Below, piece by piece: positions 59,271 through 64,000 of a stretch of DNA of 64,000 nucleotides. Under the pieces are notes generated by a model. It was not told the DNA's origin. It ran no database searches and saw only the letters and a list, made by a program, of their open reading frames with translations. Source of the DNA: JAYEPK01 sp048569615. Lineage in GTDB: Archaea > Thermoplasmatota > Penumbrarchaeia > Penumbrarchaeales > Penumbrarchaeaceae. The position numbers and the translations under genes were made by a program. How positions within the stretch are numbered: position 1 is the stretch's first letter; each line of letters opens with the position of its first letter. Location of the stretch: positions 11,460-75,459 of the forward strand of contig JBLIRK010000006.1 of the NCBI GenBank assembly GCA_048569615.1, read 5' to 3'.

Positions 59271-60410
59271 CTATGCCAGCACCTCGATGAGTACAAATAC
59301 CAGAGGTATGAGGATCGTGAGAAGGAAGTTCCGGATTATCGTCATATCAAAGGGCCAAACCGGCATCCTGTCAACGATCTCGTAGGATTTGGAGAGCCTG
59401 TCGAGCATCTCCAACTGCCTCAGTTGTTTCCTATTTGCCTTGGAGAGCTCACCTATCCTATTTTCACCGTAGACCCTGAAATAAAGCTGGTTGAACTCGC
59501 TGGTTATTTTCTGGAGCATCTCTTCCTTGGTCTTTTTCATTATATTGTGGGAGCCTGTCAACGGAACGAAGAATACGAGACACAGGAAGACCGTGTATAC
59601 TCCCAGCTGTATGAAGATATCTGCTTCAAGACCCCACCTTAATACGTTGGAGGCGATGTAGAACATTGGCAGAACTATGATCATGTTGAATGTCAGTGCC
59701 AGGTCACCAATGGGTCTGAGACCCCCCGAATTATCAGGGGAGAGGGGAACTATCCTCAGAGCCTTCCTCTTGTAGAGGTACTTTGGCAACCTGTTCAGTA
59801 CCGAGATTATGGCCACAAAGCGATATAGAAGCGGTCCAAGTATGAAGATCGAAACGAAGAGAAGATAGATCGTCCATATGATATAGGTGGACAGATATTC
59901 CGGGCTCCTCCATAATTCGGAATCTATGGAGCTGTATATCCTCTCGCTGATCGCTACGAAATATACACTGGAAATGGTCCAGATACCGTAGAAGGTCCAT
60001 TTTGTCTTGCTGTACTTCTTTTCACCTTTGATAAAAAGGTCGGCCTGATCGATGTATCCTTCGTATTCCTCCTCATCCAGGGACCCGAGGTCCACAACAG
60101 GCTCCATCTTGTTGAAGAAATGTCTGTACTCCTCGAAGAAACGGTATCCGAAGGTCACGACCAATGCGATTATCAGCATGATAAGTATGAGGGGGAAATC
60201 CTCGAGGAAACCCAGCCCGTCACCCCCGATAAGCAGCGTTCCCTCGAAGAAGGATGAGAGGAACACGATAATGAAAGGTACCACAAAAAGAAGAACGAAG
60301 GAAGAAGCATAGGGATTGAACTTTCTGCCGACAGTATCATAGATGGCCCTAAGTATAATATTGCTGTCATATGCCGAATTACCAATCACCTCTTCTTCGC
60401 TCCCCTTCAC
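59271..60410 (-). CDS. Polytopic membrane protein of unknown function
   Basis: A 379-residue protein with about seven hydrophobic segments (near residues 38-57, 72-90, 140-158, 174-200, 238-258, 270-285 and 360-378). Long charged loops separate them, including KKTKEEMLQKITSEFNQLYFRVYGENRIGELSKANRKQLRQLEML, shown here only by its position near 290-335. I do not recognise the family. The GC content is lower than that of neighbouring enzymes. It converges with lplA. Confidence 0.6.
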   Translation of the reverse strand: MKGSEEEVIGNSAYDSNIILRAIYDTVGRKFNPYASSFVLLFVVPFIIVFLSSFFEGTLLIGGDGLGFLEDFPLILIMLIIALVVTFGYRFFEEYRHFFNKMEPVVDLGSLDEEEYEGYIDQADLFIKGEKKYSKTKWTFYGIWTISSVYFVAISERIYSSIDSELWRSPEYLSTYIIWTIYLLFVSIFILGPLLYRFVAIISVLNRLPKYLYKRKALRIVPLSPDNSGGLRPIGDLALTFNMIIVLPMFYIASNVLRWGLEADIFIQLGVYTVFLCLVFFVPLTGSHNIMKKTKEEMLQKITSEFNQLYFRVYGENRIGELSKANRKQLRQLEMLDRLSKSYEIVDRMPVWPFDMTIIRNFLLTILIPLVFVLIEVLA

Positions 60411-60483
60411 GGCCTTTGGATTGAAAATGTTGAATATATAACTTTGTGAAACTAATCAGATGGTGATATGTCAATATGGAGAT

Positions 60484-61155
60484 TCACCATTCCCTCTCCC
60501 AATCATCGGACGGCCGATTTTCCTGCCGGGGCGGTCCGTAGCTCTGCTGCGGAGGCTTCTCCTGATATCCGTATGGTCTGGGAGAATACGGGTCCGGTTT
60601 GTGGGAGGTCTCCTTATCCTTGCCCCTGACTGCGTTGATTATCAGGAGCACTATACCGGTTATCGTCATCAGTATGCCCAGGATTGAAAGCGAAACGGTC
60701 CCGAAGCAGCACAGCATGAAGGATTCCGAAAATCCCGTTGTGACCACAGTCACCGTTATATCGTTGATGTCGAACCCGTCGTCCTTTATCTCCAGGAAGA
60801 ATTGATAGTCACCGCTCTCGCCGGGGGAGATATCGAGGTAGAGGGTAATGGGTGTCTCCCCCGAACTTCGGGCCACCTGGTCGCCGTCCGAATCCCGGAC
60901 GGTCACCTCGACTTCCACCTCGAAGAACAGGTTGTTCGAATAGACCCTTACCTCTGCCGACGAGGTCAGGTCCTCCGCACCGTAGGTGGCTCTGTAAACA
61001 TTGGCTCCCCTATCGCTAAAATCATCGGTCCTGAGGACGGTCTCCTCGCTTATCTCATCCATGAAGGTCACCAGCCAAACGCCACCGCCAGTAAGGGTCA
61101 CCAGGATCCCGACGATGAGCAGGACCAATCCTACGGTCAGCAGTTTTTTACCCAA
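60484..61155 (-). CDS. Membrane protein with external beta domain and Pro/Gln-rich tail
   Basis: A 223-residue protein. An N-terminal membrane helix (about 5-30, LLTVGLVLLIVGILVTLTGG) is followed by a beta-rich external domain (residues 40-145). A second helix (GTVSLSILGILMTITGIVLLIIN) precedes a cytoplasmic tail rich in Pro, Gln, Tyr and Arg (KPDPYSPRPYGYQEKPPQQ). No family recognised. It is downstream of 61190-62230 on the same strand. Confidence 0.6.
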   Translation of the reverse strand: MGKKLLTVGLVLLIVGILVTLTGGGVWLVTFMDEISEETVLRTDDFSDRGANVYRATYGAEDLTSSAEVRVYSNNLFFEVEVEVTVRDSDGDQVARSSGETPITLYLDISPGESGDYQFFLEIKDDGFDINDITVTVVTTGFSESFMLCCFGTVSLSILGILMTITGIVLLIINAVRGKDKETSHKPDPYSPRPYGYQEKPPQQSYGPPRQENRPSDDWEREW

Positions 61156-61189
61156 GATGTTCCCCCTTCATTAAGCGGACACTTCCGAT

Positions 61190-62230
61190 TTAGTCTTTAC
61201 TGGAGGAAAGTTTCCTTTTTTTTATGAAAAGGGCCAATATCATACCGAGGAGGACCAGCGGGAGAAAGAGGGGAGCTTCCTTCTGCGGCATGAGCTCCAG
61301 TTCATCTTCATCGTCTGCCTCGGGCTCCTCTTCCGCACTGAAGGTCTTCCGCAGGCAAAGGAAGTCGTCACCTCCCTCACCGTAAGAGAGACTCACATCA
61401 ACGCTTATTGTTGTGGAATTGCAGGAATGGGGTAACTCGATCACCCTCGACTGATTGGTTGCATCGAGGTAGGACCGGGCATCATGATCGGAGAGCCTCG
61501 TTCCGTTTATGGAAACGCTGAAGGACATCTGTATCCATGGTATGAAGAAGGCGTCCCTGTACTGGAATCTGACCGAGCCTTCTTCCTGATCGATGGAAAG
61601 GAGCCTGAGGGCGTTGGAGAAGAACGTGATCCTTGACGGGTGATACCCGGAGCCTGCAAGCAGGGATGCATTTCCCGTGCTTCTTGCCTTGAGCCCGAAG
61701 TGGATCTTCTCCATGCCTTCCAGTTGTCCCCGGCCCCGGTCGAACATATCACTCTCTGCGGTGATCTCCTCTGGTTCGGTGCCGATCGATATGTTGTAGA
61801 TCCGGGCGGACGCAAAGGGCTCGTCGGAGCCTTCGCTGAAAAGTGAGAACTCAAAATCCGACTCGATCCCTTCCATGGAACCCTTCACCCAGATGGTGAA
61901 GACGAAGGGGCCTGAAATATCGATGGAGAAGTGAAGCATATCGGAAGAAAAACCTCCTATCCCGACATCCCTCCATGTCCGGCTCCCCGCAGGCAGGCCG
62001 AGGAGATCGCTCTCGTATCCGGTCACTGTGCCGTTGGGTATCGATATGATCGCTTCGTTGTCCCCCGGTCCCATCGGGGAGAGCGATCCCGGATAGAGGT
62101 ACAGGTCGGTGGGGATCATCTCGAACTCTGCAGGCTCCCCGGAGGAGCTTCCGATCGGGATCGACGAAGCGGCCATCATCACTGAGAGGATGGTAAGTGC
62201 GGCTCTCCTCCCGGCGGCTCCCATGGACAT
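61190..62230 (-). CDS. Secreted, C-terminally anchored protein of unknown function
   Basis: A 346-residue protein with signal sequence (RRAALTILSVMMAASSIPIG), a beta-rich external domain with GPFVFTIWVKGSMEG and RITFFSNALRLLSID, and a final membrane helix with KKRKLSSS tail. A TATA box at about 62248-62254 sits 18-27 bases before ATGs at 62230 and 62224, and no ribosome site is present, so the mRNA is probably leaderless. The longer frame to 62248 crosses that TATA box. Confidence 0.62.
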   Translation of the reverse strand: MSMGAAGRRAALTILSVMMAASSIPIGSSSGEPAEFEMIPTDLYLYPGSLSPMGPGDNEAIISIPNGTVTGYESDLLGLPAGSRTWRDVGIGGFSSDMLHFSIDISGPFVFTIWVKGSMEGIESDFEFSLFSEGSDEPFASARIYNISIGTEPEEITAESDMFDRGRGQLEGMEKIHFGLKARSTGNASLLAGSGYHPSRITFFSNALRLLSIDQEEGSVRFQYRDAFFIPWIQMSFSVSINGTRLSDHDARSYLDATNQSRVIELPHSCNSTTISVDVSLSYGEGGDDFLCLRKTFSAEEEPEADDEDELELMPQKEAPLFLPLVLLGMILALFIKKRKLSSSKD

Positions 62231-62296
62231 GGATTGGAACCGGAACACTATATTCTTTTTGCATATTCAGGGGGGTTCTTCGTGTGATCTATCAGG

Positions 62297-63067
62297 TCAT
62301 TCCGGTCTCAGCGTTCCCGCGAAGACCTGCCATGCCAGCAGCGATTTGGCAACCAGGCTGAGGATTATGTACATGCGCTCCCCGAAGAGGTAGTTGCTCC
62401 ACTTCCAGACCTTCTTGTACTGCAGTACCATGTTGATGGCAAAGCAGTTGAAGAAGACGAACATGGAGCCATATATGTAGTAAACGAAGGTGGGCGGCCC
62501 TCCGTCCCCGCCTCCGGCTCCGAAGAGGTAGAAGGCTATGGCGACCCATGGTATTGCACCGGCTATGCATCCCATCACGAACGGGGCCCAGTCCAGCTTC
62601 CTCTTCCCCTGGTTGTGGACCTCCATCCTGAGTCCGAAGAGGATCATCATCATGTTCATGAAGAATACCAGGATCAGGGTCGAAATATCGTAGATGCCGG
62701 TGAGCATGGCGATGGCGACTATCATCACGGAAGCGCTCACGGAGTATTCGTACCACCTGTACCTGTTCATGCCTTTCTTGAGGTCCCTGATATAGCGCTT
62801 GTAAAAGCCGGTCCCGATGAGGAGGTGAGCGAGCGAAGAGATGAACAGGAACGAAGCTATGAAAGGACCCATCGGGATCTCGAATACCTCGGCAGTGGCC
62901 GGAAAAAGCCTCTCCGCCACCGGATCGAAGTCCAGATAACCCCTCGTGACCTGGACCGTGAAATCGTTGCTTATGATGACCATAAGGCACCCTTGAAGGA
63001 AATGCAGGACCGCCATTACGAGATTGAATATCCTGAGCCTCTTGAAGACTGATTCGTCATCTTTCAT
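62297..63067 (-). CDS. Heliorhodopsin
   Basis: A seven-helix retinal protein of the heliorhodopsin family (inverted topology against type 1 rhodopsins). From the ATG at 63067 it has 256 residues. The Schiff-base Lys is residue 241 in LSLVAKSLLAWQVF and the counterion Glu is residue 107 in RWYEYSVSASVM, both at the numbers known for heliorhodopsin 48C12. His 22 and His 81 lie near the known His 23 and His 80. GGGGAG is six bases before 63067; an upstream ATG at 63097 gives 266 residues. Light sensing is assumed from the family. Confidence 0.93.
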   Translation of the reverse strand: MKDDESVFKRLRIFNLVMAVLHFLQGCLMVIISNDFTVQVTRGYLDFDPVAERLFPATAEVFEIPMGPFIASFLFISSLAHLLIGTGFYKRYIRDLKKGMNRYRWYEYSVSASVMIVAIAMLTGIYDISTLILVFFMNMMMILFGLRMEVHNQGKRKLDWAPFVMGCIAGAIPWVAIAFYLFGAGGGDGGPPTFVYYIYGSMFVFFNCFAINMVLQYKKVWKWSNYLFGERMYIILSLVAKSLLAWQVFAGTLRPE

Positions 63068-63097
63068 GTGAGCTCCCCGATGGGTATCCGTTTCCAT

Positions 63098-63143
63098 AAA
63101 TATAAGTGATTTTGATTAATAGGATAAGTATAAATTCAAAATC
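63098..63143 (-). promoter_or_regulatory. Heliorhodopsin promoter with two TATA-like boxes and an 8-bp palindrome
   Basis: On the minus strand TTTATACTTA (about 63126-63134) and CTTATATTTA (about 63100-63108) are both TATA-like. GATTTTGA at 63108-63115 and TCAAAATC at 63136-63143 form an 8-bp inverted repeat around the first box. It could be an operator for a regulator. The box nearer the gene fits the ATG at 63067; the farther one fits 63097. Confidence 0.45.
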
Positions 63144-63158
63144 AAAAAGGGGATTCCT

Positions 63159-63632
63159 TCACGTCTTCTTTTTCGCTCCCCTTTGGATCGAAAGCCACTG
63201 CTGGAACTCGGGACAGTCCAGACCCTCCCGTTCATATTTGATCCAGTTATCGGCACTCTGCCCGATCCATATGTAAAGCATCCTCTCTTCCTCCTCCAAA
63301 GCCTTTCTCTTCACTAAGCTCCGGTAGATCAAATAGACGACAAGTACGAGCACCGGAAAGAAAAATGCGGATTCAAAGAGGATCGAAGCCCACATAGGCC
63401 ATCCAAATGCGATATACGCAAAAATGAAAGGGGTCATTATCAACAACAGGAGGAGAGCCAGGGCGACGTAGAACAACGGTTCCGTCAGCAGGAAGAAAAG
63501 GAAAAGGAACCATTTCAAAGCCTTTATGTAAGGATAGTCTTTAATCCCATCGTTTTCCCTCGTCATAAGATACCTAATACGTTTTGGCCTCTCGTTTGAG
63601 GACCTTCCCTTTTCCCTCCAAATATCATCCAT
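63159..63632 (-). CDS. Membrane protein upstream of heliorhodopsin
   Basis: A 157-residue protein with a charged N-terminus and two to three membrane helices (about residues 40-60, 62-80, 84-105), then a charged cytoplasmic tail. Both genes are on the same strand, with 91 bases between them. The tail has YIWIGQSADNWIKYEREGLDCPEFQQWL. The protein is not one I recognise. Its place next to the heliorhodopsin makes it a possible partner, but the intervening promoter speaks for separate transcription. Confidence 0.55.
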   Translation of the reverse strand: MDDIWREKGRSSNERPKRIRYLMTRENDGIKDYPYIKALKWFLFLFFLLTEPLFYVALALLLLLIMTPFIFAYIAFGWPMWASILFESAFFFPVLVLVVYLIYRSLVKRKALEEEERMLYIWIGQSADNWIKYEREGLDCPEFQQWLSIQRGAKKKT

Positions 63633-63824
63633 TTCAACACTCTCATTCGAGATAGACGAGAAATTGCAGTCAATTCTCTTCTTCCCTATCCGATGAAATT
63701 GAATAGGTACAGGGATTATTTAATTCTATTATCGAAGAATTCGTTATTGTTGAAGGCAAAATATAAATCTGCTCCACTTCAATGCAAATATCGGATTTCG
63801 CTCAACAGCGGCGTCTCTATAGTG
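63633..63824. other. AT-rich divergent intergenic region
   Basis: This stretch separates the membrane protein gene (minus strand) from the final plus-strand gene. It is AT-rich and must contain both promoters. AAAATATAAATC (about 63757-63769) is a TATA-like box for the plus-strand gene. I see no RNA gene here. Confidence 0.4.
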
Positions 63825-64000
63825 ATGGTGGTCCGTATGAGGGGTTTGAAGGTCAGAGGGCATTCTTTTCTTGTATTTGCAATGGTCTTCGTACTGATGA
63901 TCGTGAACCTCCCCCTGAGCTCCTCGGACGGGGCTCCCCCATCGAGGGTGCTCCTTTACGGCATGTACACGAAGCTCTCCGAGGTGGATGCCTCCTTCAT
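63825..64000 (+). CDS. Secreted protein, N-terminal part (cut by window end)
   Basis: A plus-strand frame open to the window end, starting at ATG 63825 or 63837 (in frame). It encodes a signal peptide (LKVRGHSFLVFAMVFVLMIV, then LPLSSSDGAPP) followed by SRVLLYGMYTKLSEVDASF. The N-terminal signal resembles other surface proteins in the window. The rest is not visible, so no function is given. Confidence 0.55.
   Translation, partial: MVVRMRGLKVRGHSFLVFAMVFVLMIVNLPLSSSDGAPPSRVLLYGMYTKLSEVDASF

Overview
This window comes from an archaeal chromosome, most plausibly a Thermoplasmatota-type euryarchaeote, possibly an uncultured marine or sediment lineage. The evidence is: archaeal EF-1A, EF-2, S7, S12 and S10; split PurS/PurL/PurQ; TrmY; class I LysRS; a GfcR-type regulator; geranylgeranyl reductase; archaeal TATA boxes with several probably leaderless starts; frequent TTG and GTG starts; and many large secreted proteins with one C-terminal membrane anchor. 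The lineage is inferred from gene content, not from a search.

Layout. 1-2.3 kb: an OPT transporter cut by the window edge and a zinc-ribbon membrane protein. 2.4-5.9 kb: purS-purL-purQ. 6-13.5 kb: a transglutaminase-like protein, a small ABM-like protein, a CDF cation exporter, a secreted alpha/alpha-toroid protein, zinc-ribbon proteins, tRNA-Ser(UGA) and a kelch surface protein. 13.6-19.1 kb: the str operon (rpsL-rpsG-fusA-tuf-rpsJ, minus strand). 19.2-28.2 kb: a large surface protein, an operon of ftcD, a coiled-coil protein and trmY, a beta-helix surface protein and a TraB-like protein. 28.3-32.8 kb: a PLD-like/TPR protein followed by three RecA/KaiC-like genes. 32.9-38.2 kb: zinc ribbon, nitrilase and thioredoxin, ferredoxin with geranylgeranyl reductase, a PadR regulator with a HAAS/STT3-like fusion, and a cyclophilin. 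38.2-43 kb: a cadherin/PKD-like surface protein and a five-gene operon of small coiled-coil and PRC-barrel proteins. 43-48.3 kb: gfcR, lysS, a GNAT protein, tRNA-Gln(UUG), an ICDH/IPMDH-family enzyme and a Trm9-like methyltransferase. 48.3-64 kb: more surface proteins, an AcoX/NAD-kinase-like protein, DUF4350 plus MoxR, a phosphohexomutase, a lipoate ligase, membrane proteins and a heliorhodopsin.

The most unusual signal is non-coding. Both tRNA genes are followed by a homologous element of about 160 bp that ends in an exact copy of that tRNA's own 3' end (22 bp for Ser, 19 bp for Gln). The two elements share a 13-bp stem with a 13-nt loop and a second hairpin, with compensatory base changes. 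Each also carries an antisense copy of its host tRNA's T-arm. Downstream of the tRNA-Gln element lies a decayed third unit with tRNA-Gln-like ends and three perfect inverted repeats. This looks like an undescribed tRNA-targeting mini-element or a structured tRNA-tail RNA.

Other points of interest: a heliorhodopsin whose key residues fall at the expected positions, with a palindrome in its promoter; an orphan STT3 C-terminal domain (WWDYG) fused to a HAAS membrane domain beside PadR; a RecA-like triad with one intact and two degenerate P-loops behind a PLD-TPR protein; an operon with three apparently paralogous coiled-coil proteins; and a ribosomal protein S7 with a repeat-rich charged N-terminal extension of roughly 150 residues. 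I saw no CRISPR array, transposase, integrase or rRNA gene.
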